64,000 nucleotides of DNA, taken from assembly GCA_037577475.1 (NCBI GenBank), contig CM075188.1, positions 12,689,001-12,753,000 of the forward strand, in the 5' to 3' direction. The position numbers were made by a program, and so were the translations under genes. Below the pieces are notes generated by a model. The model was given only the letters and a program-made list of their open reading frames with translations, did no database searches and had not been told where the DNA came from. The first letter of the stretch is position 1. Every line of letters starts with the position of its first letter. Of this stretch, positions 1-12,839 are shown one piece after another. Source of the DNA: Chaunax sp. Z400 (lineage: Eukaryota; Chordata; Actinopteri; Lophiiformes; Chaunacidae).

Positions 1-2157
1 GGCCTCCTGCTCCAGCAGCTTGATATACGCCTCCTGGCAGGCTGGAGAGAGAGGAAGGGACAGTTGTGAAGCATGATGTAAGAACAAAAGGACGAAGAGA
101 AAAGGGGGATTGAGGGTGCAAATGGGTAAGAGGGTAAGAAGAAGCACAAAAGCCACTGGGCATGCAGCACTACAGTCAGACGTGTAGAAGACGAGAAGAA
201 ATGAATCAGAAGAATCTGGGAAGATAATGATAAAGGAGATGTTTCTGCCCCTGCAGAGATGATTCACTCCATGTTGCTGTCATTGAAACAGGTAGCGGCG
301 GGGGAATCTGCTGTCTGGATGGCAAATCACATCATTGATTTCCAATACAGCAGTTCAAACAGGGCGAACAGCCTTCAACACCCAGAAAATACCGCTGGGC
401 GTGCCAGCTTTAGGAAACAATGCAACATTTGGAAGAAGTGAGCTGAACATTTCAATGCTTAAGAGACGTCAGTCTGAAAACACATCCGAATAATCTTACA
501 TTCAGTCCAACGTCAACCCAAAGCCTGAAGGAATGACATTTATTTAACATGTTTGTCAAGAGGACCAAATATAAGACGAGACAACTCATTTTAACAGTCA
601 AACAGACAGACTGACACTGACTCACCTCCCTGACACTCCTCCCTGCTGGTATTGAATCCGGCGTTGCCATTGACAAACTGGCAGATAGAGTAGAGGCGAC
701 AGCCACGATGACAGGCATTCATTATGGAGTCCTACAGGCCAGGCAAAGACATGAGGGGTGGGTGGGGGGGGAAGGCAAAATTAGAGATGTCTGCTGCACT
801 CTTGGATAAACTGAACATAACCTTGTTAGTAAATATGACAGAGATGGGTTATGGCATCTCTTAATGACACACTGCAGCTGCTGTATATACAGCCTGTCAT
901 GAACAGTTGATAAGGAGCTGTAAACGATCATCATCAGTTGCATAGAGCTGGAAAATGAGGTGAAGGGGAAAGGAAGATGCACATTATGCACTTCCTCTTA
1001 TCAAAATGCTTCAGCTCTGGGTTTGAAATGGGGAAAACAGCGCCCTCTGCTGACGTCTACGGGAACAAGATGTTCCCTGAATGCGACCATGAACGGTTTA
1101 TTACAGCTGTGTGCGTGCCGTCATCTTCACTGCGTTTATCTGTTTATTTACAGGCGGCAGAGCGAAGTGTTTATGGCAAACTATGAAACTGTGACGGACC
1201 AAGGAGACTGTTTAGCACCATAACATTATGACAGCCGTAAACTCGGCAGATAGGCCTGAGCACATGACGTCCTTTAATCACAATACTATGCGCAGGTGAC
1301 TTTGCGGTTCTGCTCCTGCTGCCCTGCAGGGCGCCTGAGCCACACCTGAGGGTAGAGGAAGAGGTGGTGGTGGGAGGGAAATATTATCTTACTGACAATC
1401 TTACACTGGGAATCTATTGCATCTAAATGATCTCCTTTAATCTAACATACAACGCACCGTCCTGTAAGGGTCCAGTCTAGCCTTGTCTAAGCAGAGAGAT
1501 GCTGCGTAAACTGTCAATAAAGGAAACCTGCCCTCACAATAGTCTCACTGATCCGCCATAGCCTGTGTGCCCTAAAATCTGGCTCGGTTGATCTTAATGT
1601 CCGATAAAGACATGATCCGTTATTTGCTCATTTAATTGCGAATGCGTGGCGAATGAGCTGACGGGATCCATCTCATCTCTCGGACGAGTCTTCAAAGTGC
1701 AGAATAATAATAAAAAAAAAAAAAAAAAGGAGCTGCATCCATTTTCGGCCTAAACGTGCGCCGTAGCATCCAAAAAGGATGCAGCGAAAAATGGCAGCGG
1801 GCAAGTCATAACACAGAGACCTTAACACATTTATTCTATATGCTCCGTTTAATGATAGATTTCCGCTCCTTGCTGAATATATCGTGTTTCTCGGTGCATC
1901 GCTGCAGACGCTTAAATGACGAACAGCAGGATGTGGCTGATAATGCGCTCTCTGCAGACACAGACACAGCATACAGGGATACCGTAACTTACTTTAGCAG
2001 GGCTTTTGTTTTTGATGGTGAGCTGGCATTGCTTCTTGCAGTAGTTGATGTCGCCAAGTTGGTTGTCAAACAGATCCGAAGACGCGGCCGCGAGCCCGGC
2101 AAGAAGCACCGAGAGCAGGGCCGACAATCCGCACATCCTGTCGCCGAGCCGGAGCAT
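1..2157 (-). CDS. tmem59l: TMEM59-like Golgi membrane glycoprotein, 5' part (partial)
   Basis: Three exons are visible, in order 1993..2157, 626..731 and 1..41; the gene runs off the left edge. The start at 2157 gives a hydrophobic signal peptide (about residues 8-25) followed by a Cys-bearing segment with GDINYCKKQCQLT. Exon 2 encodes NACHRGCRLYSICQF and NTSREECQG; exon 3 continues ACQEAYIKLLEQEA. This spacing of Cys and the RLYSICQF block are typical of the TMEM59/TMEM59L family, type I Golgi and late-endosomal membrane glycoproteins; TMEM59L is brain-enriched and has been linked to APP maturation and neuronal death. All splice sites are GT..AG and phases agree. I choose tmem59l over tmem59 because crlf1 and rex1bd, its human neighbours on 19p13.11, lie next to it. 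The transmembrane segment is outside the window. Confidence 0.87.
732..1992 (-). other. tmem59l intron 1
   Basis: Non-coding stretch between the first and second tmem59l exons. It holds an A-rich run near 1711-1728. Short ORFs here show no similarity I recognise. Confidence 0.7.
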
Positions 2158-2301
2158 GTCAAACCCTGGAGGAGAGAGCGGAGGGTCGAGCTTTCACCAG
2201 CACTGAGCTCCCTTTGTGGCGGCGCTGCTGGTGTGGATGCTGCTGCCTCAGCCCGGGTCCTGTCTGCTCCGCTGATCCGCTGCTGCCCGTGGCGTCACGC
2301 G

Positions 2302-2333
<32 letters not shown>

Positions 2334-2350
2334 CCATCACCATCATCATC
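2302..2350. repeat. (CAT)n trinucleotide repeat upstream of tmem59l
   Basis: About 16 CAT units with a few CAC interruptions, some 145 bases upstream of the tmem59l start. Read in the direction of tmem59l transcription it is a run of ATG/GTG triplets, so it would supply many upstream AUGs if it lies in the 5' UTR. The poly-His and poly-Asp ORFs that cross it are artefacts of the repeat. Confidence 0.95.
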
Positions 2351-2698
2351 ACACACAACCCACAGAGAAGCCCTCACTGCAGTGTGCAAAGTGGCAGTGG
2401 TGACATTCATAAGAGTGTGGCAGATAGTTGATAGGTGACAGATGTCCTGACAGAGACAGATGGACCGTATTTTGAAGTAGTGATGATCGGTGTCACAATT
2501 ATTAGTTTGATGTAAAGACTCTGCTTACATATTGATCATAACATCTATCATCTATCATGTACCAGCTGAGGGGTGCTGCTAGACCCATTTCTCTGGGGCA
2601 CTTGCCCCATGACTTTCCCAGTAAAATCTCATATTTAATTTCCTATATATGGCTCTGGATTCATTTAGAGCAATACAATTTCAAAAATGAATGCATGT

Positions 2699-2761
2699 GT
2701 GTATGTATGTATGTATGTATGTATGTATGTATGTATGTATGTATGTATTTATTTATTTATT
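2699..2761. repeat. (GTAT)n / (TTTA)n microsatellite
   Basis: About 12 GTAT units run directly into four or so ATTT units. A compound simple repeat with no coding meaning. Confidence 0.95.
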
Positions 2762-2966
2762 TGTTTGTGTGTTTGTTCTTTTTTTATCGACATTGTCAAA
2801 GCAGTTTATAATGGTCACAAAATGAACCAAATCAGTTTGGACTTGGCAGTCACTCTCACACTGCGAATATTTTTATTTACTTTTAATTTTTGAATTATAT
2901 ATTTAAACTTTATTTGAAATTGTTGACTCAAGCCATGAAATGATTATTTGCTTGAAATCTTCTTTT

Positions 2967-2973
2967 ATTATTA

Positions 2974-3006
<33 letters not shown>

Positions 3007-3007
3007 G
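2967..3007. repeat. (TTA)n microsatellite
   Basis: An imperfect run of TTA/TTAT units in the tmem59l-crlf1 intergenic region. Confidence 0.9.
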
Positions 3008-3956
3008 TGGAATCCAGAAGAATATAATATTACTATAGGTTTTGTTATTTATTTACAGATGCAGGGTATGACTTCTATGTTTCAATTTCAGCAGCAGCAC
3101 TGCAGTATGGCAGTGGTCTGTTTGAGGGTTTATTAGTGATGCACTCAGTAACATTTCTTAAGGTGCTTAAATAATAATAATAATTTAACATGATGGTAAT
3201 GGTGACTGTCATAATGAATACTGTGAACATTATAGTAATTATGTACTGTATGTATTCAGTATACAGATAATATGAGTTGTGTACATTCTCATATTCCTTA
3301 AAAAAGTGCTAATAGGCTTCAACAGTGTAGAATCCTTAGTTAAAAGTAAAGCATGTAACATTCTACTTAAATAAAGGTTAAGGAAATGCACTTAAAATAT
3401 CAAAAATAAACTACTTATTATGCAGAGGTCCATTTAGAGATTTATATTTTCCATTAAATTTATAATTGGATTAGTTTTATTGATACATGTAAGCCTTAAT
3501 CTAATATTATAGTTGAGGTGGAGCTAATTAGATAATCCTTTATTGATCCCACAGAGGGGAAATGGCACCAGAACAGAAAAGGTATAGCCTAAAGATAAAA
3601 ACATAAACTTCAAGAGAATATATAATTAAATCAAACAGGAATTGAATATTAATTTGTTCAGTGCTGGGACAGATAAATATATAAGAAAACTGAACATTTT
3701 AAAGTGTTTGTGTCAGGATGGGGACGTGTTGAGGAGCACAAATGACTTGTGGCCTTCTATGAAAACGAGGGAGGAGCAAACACAGTGAGTCATTCAGGAG
3801 TTAAAGGAAACCTTGTGTTTCGGTCAGTTTGGTCTTCTGACTTTCACTGAGGAGCTGCAGGATAGAGAAGGTGGCCTAGCTTTAGTTCTCTATGGTTCAC
3901 ATCCTGGAAACAAGGAGAGGACAGAGAAAAAGAGGAAAATAATCAGAACGACAATC

Positions 3957-6900
3957 ATGTTTTCCTGCATTTCCCTCCTGCTCCTCATTCCACGTCATAC
4001 GCTGTTGTCCTCAGCATGTAAGTACCACATTTTAGTCAACTGATAAGTTACATTACCTATGGTTCATAGTGAGCTGCTGTATGGAGGCTCCAAACCAACA
4101 AAATCAGTTTATGCTATCAATCAGTTGTTTAACTTCATAAAAATCAGGGTGACAGTTTTCACCTGCCCATGTTGTTATTATCACCCCACCTTTAATAATT
4201 ATAATAGCAAAAAGCAGAAGGAAGATTTTCAAGTTCCAGTGCCTCTAGTGAGCAGCTGCCTGGATACATTCCTCTGTCACATTCTATGTAGTTTTATATC
4301 ACAATATTGATATATTGATAAAGAACATTTTGATGAAAAGAAAATGGGAATATTTTCTCTGATGTTGTGATACCTGTGAAGTCATGAAAAATTAAATTAG
4401 TGCAAAAATTCTATTCACATTACAGAGTGACTGAGTGCATTTTTATACCTATTGATATATAATATCTGAAGAAATGCAATGACTATATATGTATCTTCCA
4501 AAATTTATAATTCATAATAATAATAATAACTTTAATTTGTATAGTGCTTTTCAAGGTACCCAAGGCCGCTTTACAGAGTAAGGAAAGTAAGAGCATAAAT
4601 TATTATGTAAACATAAACCTTTGTGATAATGATCCATTAAGCTTATTTTTTTCTGTTGTATTTATTTAAATGTGACAAAAGTGTCATAGCATACAAATAT
4701 GACTAGAAAAACATGAGAACGTCTGTCCGAGTCCAGATCTAAAAGATGAAAAATAGAGTTGACAGTTCAGTCTGAAATCAGGGAATAAGAAAATAGAAAT
4801 AAAATAATTCTTTAATGTGTTTTTTATGTGAACAATAGTAATGAGCAGAACATTTTACAATTAAAAATAACCTTTTTCAGGCTCTCTGGTGGACAAATTA
4901 TGGAAGAACTTTATAAATGTCCTCAAACATATTTTTGACATTTATTTTTATATTTTTCATCGGATACAAAGGCCAATGCTATCATTTATGCAAGAAACTA
5001 AAATCAGCTGACATACCACCCTGACCGATTTATATATTTTAATCTGATAAAAATGAAATATTGCCCATAAGGACCTACTATAAGAAATAGTAACAGGTAT
5101 AGCTGTATAGGTATATATCAGTTCACACATTGTCTTACGATGTATGCCATCAAATTGCCCCTTTATTTACAAACCTTTTGATTAGATTACACTGCAGCCT
5201 ACTAATGGCATAGTGTAAATAAATACACAAATCAAAGCCAAATTATAGCAGTTTTCAGTAAAACAAATCCAGATGCAACGACATCACATTAATAATGAGA
5301 TGTGATTATGTAAATGATGATGGATTAGAGAACAACACCCATTAGGGTGCTGAAGTAGCTGATGAGACAAAAAGAAATGTTTGTCGGATGAATGACAGGC
5401 AAAGAAAAAAGTATTCACTCTAATTTATTCTGAGACTGAGAGAAAGATCTGCAGGTTGCTTCTTAATGTGTGATGCAAAGACATTTATTACTCCCCTGAC
5501 ATGTTGTCATTTGTCTTCATGTTAGATGCCACTGATTCCACTGAAGGTGGAAACATTGCTGCGGCACATATGTTGGATATTTATCCATTGTCCACCTGGA
5601 GCACACTTAAAACTTTACGCATTAACCCTTATATCTGTGTGAAGGAGGCGCCCAGTGGTATCACTCAAACCTACTGCAGAGGGTTTCTCATGGGCCTCAA
5701 TCATAAAGGCAAGCCTAAAGTCAAAGAAGGATCACGGTATGGAAAAGCATTCAAGGATTTTACTGACAAACCAGGGTGACCTCTCTGACTGATCCCACCG
5801 AGGCTCCATAAATCCACTTCATTACTGGGCCATAAATATGTGCTGAGTTCCTGCTCCGCTGTGGTGCAGTGCTGCTGCTGCTGCTGCTGCTGCTGCTGCA
5901 CTCCTACTCCTCACATAATCAGAAGATAAAGGTTTTTTTAGACTTGGCAAGAAACGTGGACATTGTTCAACGCTTAAACAAATCCAACTGTACTGTCTTA
6001 CAGTTACTCAGGACTGAATGCATATTATAGATGAGCGCATAATCAATGAAAGATAATTACAACTTTCATTTGCAATGTAAATGAAATCCAATCTGACCTT
6101 GTCAGTTTGGGTGACTTTATCATTATGTTAAATTGTAGTCTCAGAAATACATGTAAAGTAATTCACATCTGGTGAACATAAAGTAACAAGTACACAGCAG
6201 AATCAAGCCAGAACTCAGGGTGAGCATACCTCCGCCAACGCCACCGTCACTAAAACCTGCCATCAGAAAACAGTTTCCAGGCTATGTCAGAATGAAATCC
6301 TGTGACAATCCTCAGGGTGTAACAAAACGTATCAGCAGATCATCATTTGTGTCTATTTGTAGCATCTGGATAAAAAGGTTTCGCAATGAATTTTTTTTCC
6401 ATTATTATTCATCCCCAGTATTAGCTTTAAAAAGTGACTGTGTGTGTCCACCACCCAGATGAAGCAGTGATCGCCCCTCAGGATCCCGTCCTGCCCACGG
6501 GCTCCAGTCTTACAGCAACGTGCACGCTAAGCCCTGAGCTCGGCCTCCTCTCCAGCACATTGTACTGGACACTGAATGGGATGTGTCTACCCAGCAGCAC
6601 CTACAACGTGGTGAGCCCTGACACCCTAAGTGTCACCCTTCACAAACTCAACGGCTCCCAGCAGCAGTCTGGAGACAACCTTGTGTGTCATGGAGCCGAT
6701 GGACAAGTCCTGGCCGGTTCATGCCTCTACGTGGGCAGTAAGTCGAGGCTTTTTTGTTTTGTTTTTTAAATCTGTTGCAGCTATTTAACAGAATGAAATG
6801 AATTTTTTTTAACTAAGTATTAATTTATGATATTTTTTGCTTCATAAACTGGTGATTGTAAAGGGTCTTAAATTGCCACAAAAGCATTGATAATAATATT

Positions 6901-9900
6901 GAAATAAAATAGATAAATATGAAAAAAGTCATGGAGAGCCTTGCCAATAAAAAGTCAGTTGCAATTATGTAGTGGATATATTATCTTTTGAAAATGAAAT
7001 ATAAGTTATAGTTTGTTAAACTGAGTAAAATAAACAAGCATGCTGTTTCCCTGTAATCATGAACACTCCTAACACCCCTCCTCTCCCTTGTTTTCTATGT
7101 TGTCATTAATCTATAAGGGTGAGAATCAATATGTTATAAAGTATGATCCATTAATAAGAAATGCTCCTTTACTGAGTCTCTTATGGTTAACAAGAACGGA
7201 GTTAACAGAAATGAAGATGAGTTAGGATTTCAATCCGTTAAATTATGAAACCTCACAAGAATTCCAAAAACAATGTTTGTAATGAAATTTCATGTTTTCA
7301 CCCTTTCTAATTATAATCTGTCTATAATTTTAAATGATTGACTTGATGGAGTTAATGCCCCACATGAATGGTATATAGTACATTTCAAAATTAATTTAAA
7401 ATGAAATAGTCTTTGTATTTTATTTGGAGATCACTGTTTATTCAACCCACTTTTTTATTGATTCCTACATCTGAAAATGTTGCTTCTTGTTTTCCATTGC
7501 TGTCCTTTCTGCAGTGCCTCCAGAGAAACCAGTGAATTTGACATGTTGGTCCCGCAACACGAAGGACTTGAGCTGCAAGTGGAGGCCGGGCGGGCAGGGT
7601 GAGACCCACATCCGAACCAAATACACCCTAAAGTACAAATTGAGGTGAGTGCAGCAGTGTAGAGGCTGCGGTATTTTTATTTTTTTTTAACTGTATTAAG
7701 AAATCAAACTTTTCGGGAAAAAAATAGTTTGGTCATTGTGTTTCTGTCCAGGTGGTACGGGAGAGAGCAGGAGTGTGAAAACGACAGCACAGGGAAGCAG
7801 CAGTATTCCTGCTACATCCCCCGCAACCTCGCCCTCTTCACCCCGTACGAGATCTGGGTGGAGGCAGCCAATCAGCTGGGCTCTGCCACCTCTGATGTCA
7901 CCATCTTGGACATCCTTGATGTAGGTGGGTAAATTAATTTTTTGAGGATTGAGGTTATATTTATTTATTTGTTTGTTTGTTTGTCTCCTGGAGGTTAATT
8001 AACACAACTATTTATTTTTCTTTCCTATCTTTCTTTTTTCTTTTTTCTTATTTTCTTTCCTCTTTTTTTCATTTGTATGTCTGCAGACCTCCTACATAAG
8101 ACCTCCTAATAACACATTTGTCTGGACGAGAGGGAGTTTATTTTTATGGTTTTGTTCCTCCAACCCGCTGCTGTAACAACATTATAGGTTCTGCCTGCAA
8201 CTCTCAAAGACAAACTGTTTTGTTGTAAAAGATAACTGCACATTGGATGCCTCTGGCTTCACAGGTTTCACAACAAGAAGATTAGGTTATGCTGGACGAG
8301 CAATAGCACATATTCCTTACAATTTCTCATTTTGAAAATAGCTTTTATTATCTATGACTGAGCCTCCTCTCCCTCCACTGATGAATAGATAACTTAGAGC
8401 TATGAGTGGGTGGGAAGAGAAAGAGTAATATTTCCATATGTATGATGCATTGCACTGCCTCGCAAACTGAAACAAAAAGATCAGAAAATATTTCTTCTGA
8501 CTTGATTTCCTCTTTCTCCCTTTATCTGACTGTAACAGAACAAATAAAATACGACAGCTGAAAAACACACCGGGATTCTGGTGGAGGATGTTTGAAGCAG
8601 GAAACACTACTTTACAAGACAGTTAATAAGTTATTTTTTTTGTCTCTTGTGTTGCTATTCCCTTTATCTTTTCCCTCATCTTTCTTTCCTTTAAAGAACT
8701 TGATCTGTTTGCAAACTTTATTGCAGTAGATAAAAGGTTTAATACTGGCTGAGGAAGTACAGACGGACCGGTCTGTACAAGACGGGAACATTTCTTGTCA
8801 AGTAAATTGCTAAAAAGATACTTTTATTTCCCCTATCTAATTGTTTAAATGGCAAGTCAGGAACGTCTATACAATCGGTATTAGAATGTCTAAAGATGAC
8901 AGACATCCGGAAAAATGTTTGATATTCTTTCTATCATCATCCTAAATGGTAGCACTAATTTGTGGCTATCCTGTTTAGGAAGAAATATCTATTTTTATCC
9001 AACAATTATTCTCATGTTTTTTTATTCTTCTATTTACTTTACTATTTGAATTTCTTTCTCTAACAGCTGGCAAGCATTCACTAATATATGCATGTCTTAA
9101 TTATTGATTTACAATAAGTCAGGAAGAAGAGGATCACACTTCTCCTCCTTTTCTTTATGCTTTTCAAAGCACCAGTTTATTTAGATCACATGCCATTATT
9201 GTTTTTTCATAACCTCGTAACTTTTGGAGTTTTCAGCTGATACATTTTACCAACTGACCTTTTTTGTGGTCATTACCTGCTTTCGGGAAAGAGTGCTCCT
9301 TTCATGAGAAAAATTAATGAAGACTATAAACTAACTAGTAAAATGCATCAAGACAAAAAGAGACAGACCAGTCACAGAAACAGAGACTTATATATTATTT
9401 ATATATACAACTGATGGATGTTGACTTCCTTCTTTTCCCGCTAAATAAGAACTAAATTTAAGAAAACTACTACAACAACAACAAAACAACCTTATAAATT
9501 AATTTTTAAAAAAGCATCAATTAAAATTATTGAATTATAAAATTCCCCATTAAAAATTATGATATTTGTCTACCCTCAGTGTTATAGTATAATATTCCCA
9601 GCTCTGTGGAGCTCATTCATTCTTACATTCTGTATCCTCGTCCATGTAGTGACGACAGACCCTCCCGCCGATGTGCAGGTGAGTCGTGTCGGCGACCTCG
9701 AGGACCAGCTGACGGTCCGCTGGGCCAGCCCCCCCGAGCTCAAAGACATCCTGTTTCAGGCCAAATATCAGATTCGCTACAGACTGGAGGACAGCACTGA
9801 ATGGAAGGTGGTCTACACACTCTCACACACAAACCTGCAGACCAGCCTTCCCACACTTCTCTGCTGCCACGGCACGTCAGAAATATTTCAGCTGCAGCAC

Positions 9901-12839
9901 TAAATGCTGCAACCGAAGCCTCTTGTGTGTTCTTTTATCATAAATCAAATACTACTTGAGAATTTCACTGATTCTTTGCCGGTGAACTTTTGAAAGCTTG
10001 CTCTGATCCAAAGATGAAGTAGTGGAGCTCTTTAAAAAATGCCAATCTTTCAAACTCCTTTGATATTTTCTACCCACGGCTTTCTGATATTTTTTTCTTT
10101 GCTGTGTAGTTACATACTGTATGTCTTTGAATTCTGGTTTCACTGTTGAATGAGAGGATTTAGACAAATGATGTTTAAATTTATTTGAAGCCAGACAACA
10201 TTCAAATGAAAGAACAATGTTCTGACCGTGAGAAAACACGCAGCCAATATTTCTGTTTAGTTTGAGGTTTACTGGAGGTTACGTTTTTATTACACTCTCT
10301 CTGTCATTTTGTGCCTTTTCACAGGTTGTAGATGATGCTGGTAACCAGACCTCATGTCGGCTGGCGGGCCTCCAGCCCAGGACCATCTACTTTATCCAGG
10401 TGAGGTGTAATCCAGTGGGCATCTATGGCTCCAGAAAGGCCGGCATCTGGAGTGACTGGAGCCACCCAGCTGCTGCCTCCACACCGAGCAGCGGTGAGCA
10501 CATTTGCACAAAAAGTGATTCGACGTTATTCATATTAATGCAAGACTGTATGAACATGAACCTGAACATTTACTACAACATCCATCAAATGTTTTAAAGT
10601 ATAACTGACGTCTTTCCCGACGTGGTCTGTCTCGTGTCTGAAACAACTTTTAAAATGCCTCCCAAACGTCTGTGAAGCCCACGAGTCTTGACCATTTGTT
10701 CCTTTCTAATAATCAACATTTCATTGCCAATTAAAGTCAGAAAAACAATGTTGTTATCCCTGTTTCTACATCCTGAATGAGCAGATCCAAACCGCATGTG
10801 ACCCAGGACAAACCAAACATCAATAGGCTGGATACCTTGATAGAGATCTCCCAGCAGCAGATTAGAAGGAGCTGCAGAGAGCCAGGGGGACATTTGATAG
10901 ATTTTGGTTGTTGGCTCCAAAGATTGATCAAGTTAAAGAGCTGGTTGTCAGTCCACGGCACACACAGGGCCTATAAAGCTTGAGTGGAAGCAGGTTTGAG
11001 AGCAGGCAGAGCAGATAATGAGTTACATGGGTCGTGTGGTATTTACTTGCTAGATTGAGGAAGTCGTTCTCGGGCTCTGTTGCTTGTCATGAAGAATTGA
11101 CTGTAGCAGACTTATGACTGTCTGTCACCTTTCCTACCCCTGTTTTAACTCCACAGTTTCATTAAACCGAGAACCATTTTACATGAAACGTTTTCTTTTT
11201 CAATCAGAAATATTCACTGAGCAACTCGGAAGGTTCTGGAATGGGTGAGAGAAGTGCTAAATTGTTCCATACCCTTATTAACCTCTCAATAATACAAAAC
11301 AGCATTATCTTAGAGTTTATACGACTAATTTAATTACTATCTTAGTAAAAAAAAACAAAAAAACAACAACTTTGAACTCTGGTAGCTTACGTTCTGACAG
11401 GCATTAAATGTTATTTTTGGCTATACAATGATTGGCTAAATTAAACAAATGGTAAATGGACTGTACTTAAATAGCGCCTTTCTAGTCTGACTGACCACTC
11501 AAAGCGCTTTACAACACAAGCCAGCATTCACCCATTCACACCTACATTCATACAGCGGTGGCATTCGTACCATGCAAGGAGCCACCTGCTCATTGAGAGC
11601 AGTAACCATTCACGCAAACACACCAATGGAACAGCCATTGGGAGCATTTTGAGGTTCAGTATCTTGCCCAAGGACACTTTGACATGCAGACTGCAGGGGC
11701 CTGGGGATCAAATCAAACAAGCTTTACATTTTGTTGGAGTCCTTCATCCCAACCAGACCTAACCTCCACACCTCTCCTGCTCTGATATTGCACATACATT
11801 TTCCTCTAGGTTTAAATAGGAAAGGTTCATCCCACAAGGAAGCACTCAGTGCTATGTATCACTGGAATGACTTCTTTTAGGATCATTTTTAGAAGTGCTT
11901 GGTTGGAATTAAACTATCCAACAATCCCACAGAATGTACAGCATGTTAGTGTATGTAGGCCTGCACAGAGTTAGGATGTCTTGGGAGGAGAGTTTACCAG
12001 AGCTCCTGCTATCTCATTTGTCTTTTGCACTGTGGGACACGACAGTCAGATCCCTCAAAAAACACGATCCAATAGACTCGGAAGAACAACAGAATTATAA
12101 CATTACTTTTTAGTGACTCTCCTGAACTCTTCGCTCATTTAACTGTCTGCTTTTTATGTTATTTAATCACTGAAGCTTCCCTACAAATACCCCAACTTCC
12201 CCAACTGCTGTTTTTTATTAATAATAATTTAAAACAAATAGGTTGTGTGTGGATTTATTTGGTTCCCTGCCAACAGAGCAGAGCTGGTAGCTCTGCTGCA
12301 CAGAGGAGAGTTGGCCATCATCACCTCACAGATGATGTCATCAGGTTGTCAGAGTGACCTCAAGATAATGTTGGAGTCTTTTGACCTTCAAAGTCACCAT
12401 TTCATATGAATATGGTATATTAATTAAGTGTGTGAAGTTATCTGTTTTATTGCATTTTAATAGGATGTTATGTTTTATAGGACGCTTTTTGCATGAATTC
12501 ATAATTATTGACAACCAAAAACATGTCAATCACATCTATGCTTACACAATACATATGTCCACCACCTTGCACACTTGTCCTGACTACAACCTCGATGCTT
12601 TCCTCTCACTCTCTCTCCTTCGTCGCTCTCATCCTCCTCCTCCTCCTCTTCCTCACTCCCCCACAGAGCGGCTGCAGAGCCGGTCCTGTGATACTAAGCA
12701 GAACTCCACCCTGCGGCGAGAACTCAAGCAGTTCTTTGGCTGGGTCCGCAAGCACACGTATGGCTACAGCGGCATGTCAATCAAACTGTACGATCAGTGG
12801 AGGGTGTGGCTACAGAAAACGCACAAGACTCACAACCAG
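3957..12839 (+). CDS. crlf1: Cytokine receptor-like factor 1 (last coding exon not found)
   Basis: Seven exons keep one frame: 3957..4017, 6459..6737, 7515..7644, 7752..7924, 9650..9807, 10325..10493, 12667..12839, giving 381 codons. Exon 1 is a signal peptide. Exon 2 is an Ig-like domain (YWTLNG, SGDNLVCHGADG, LAGSCLYVG). Exons 3-4 form the first fibronectin-III/cytokine-receptor domain (LTCWSRNTKDLSCKW, LALFTPYEIWVEA). Exons 5-6 form the second (DQLTVRWASPPELKD, FQAKYQIRYRLEDS) and end with the receptor box WSDWS. Exon 7 has LYDQWRVWLQKTHKT. These blocks match CRLF1 along its length; the human protein is 422 residues. CRLF1 is secreted, pairs with the cytokine CLCF1 and signals through the CNTF receptor. 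The donor of exon 5 (AAG/GTGGTC) is weak, but the phase and the KVVDD junction fit. Which teleost copy (a or b) cannot be told here. Confidence 0.95.
4018..6458 (+). other. crlf1 intron 1
   Basis: AT-rich intron with no recognised exon. At 4510-4580 there is a short dispersed-repeat fragment with the pattern 'atagtgcttttcaagg...gctttacag', seen in many fish genomes. Simple repeats are listed separately. Confidence 0.7.
5871..5899. repeat. (CTG)n trinucleotide repeat in crlf1 intron 1
   Basis: About nine uninterrupted CTG units. The poly-Gln ORF on the other strand is only a translation of the repeat. Confidence 0.95.
7925..9649 (+). other. crlf1 intron 4
   Basis: AT-rich, with T-rich and pyrimidine-rich runs around 8020-8080. 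I see no exon, RNA gene or recognisable mobile element. Confidence 0.65.
10494..12666 (+). other. crlf1 intron 6
   Basis: Largest downstream intron of crlf1. It contains the dispersed repeat at 11446-11715 and ends in a long pyrimidine tract (12600-12660) before the exon 7 acceptor. Nothing else is recognisable. Confidence 0.65.
11446..11715 (+). repeat. Teleost dispersed repeat ('caaagcgctttaca' family)
   Basis: The segment carries landmarks of a very common fish interspersed repeat: ggactgtacttaaatagcgc, ccactcaaagcgctttacaa, cattcacccattcacac and ttgcccaaggacactt in order, ending near ggggatcaaa. No coding capacity. I do not assign a named family; a RepeatMasker run against a fish library would. 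Confidence 0.8.

Larger units (their letters stand above)
2158..3956. other. Divergent intergenic region tmem59l / crlf1
   Basis: Both flanking genes point away from this 1.8 kb stretch, so it should hold both promoters. The tmem59l-proximal side (about 2158-2300) is GC-rich with several CpGs; the rest is AT-rich with microsatellites. A short fragment near 3537-3562 (cctttattgatcccacagag) resembles a widespread fish repeat. No clear TATA box could be assigned. Confidence 0.6.
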
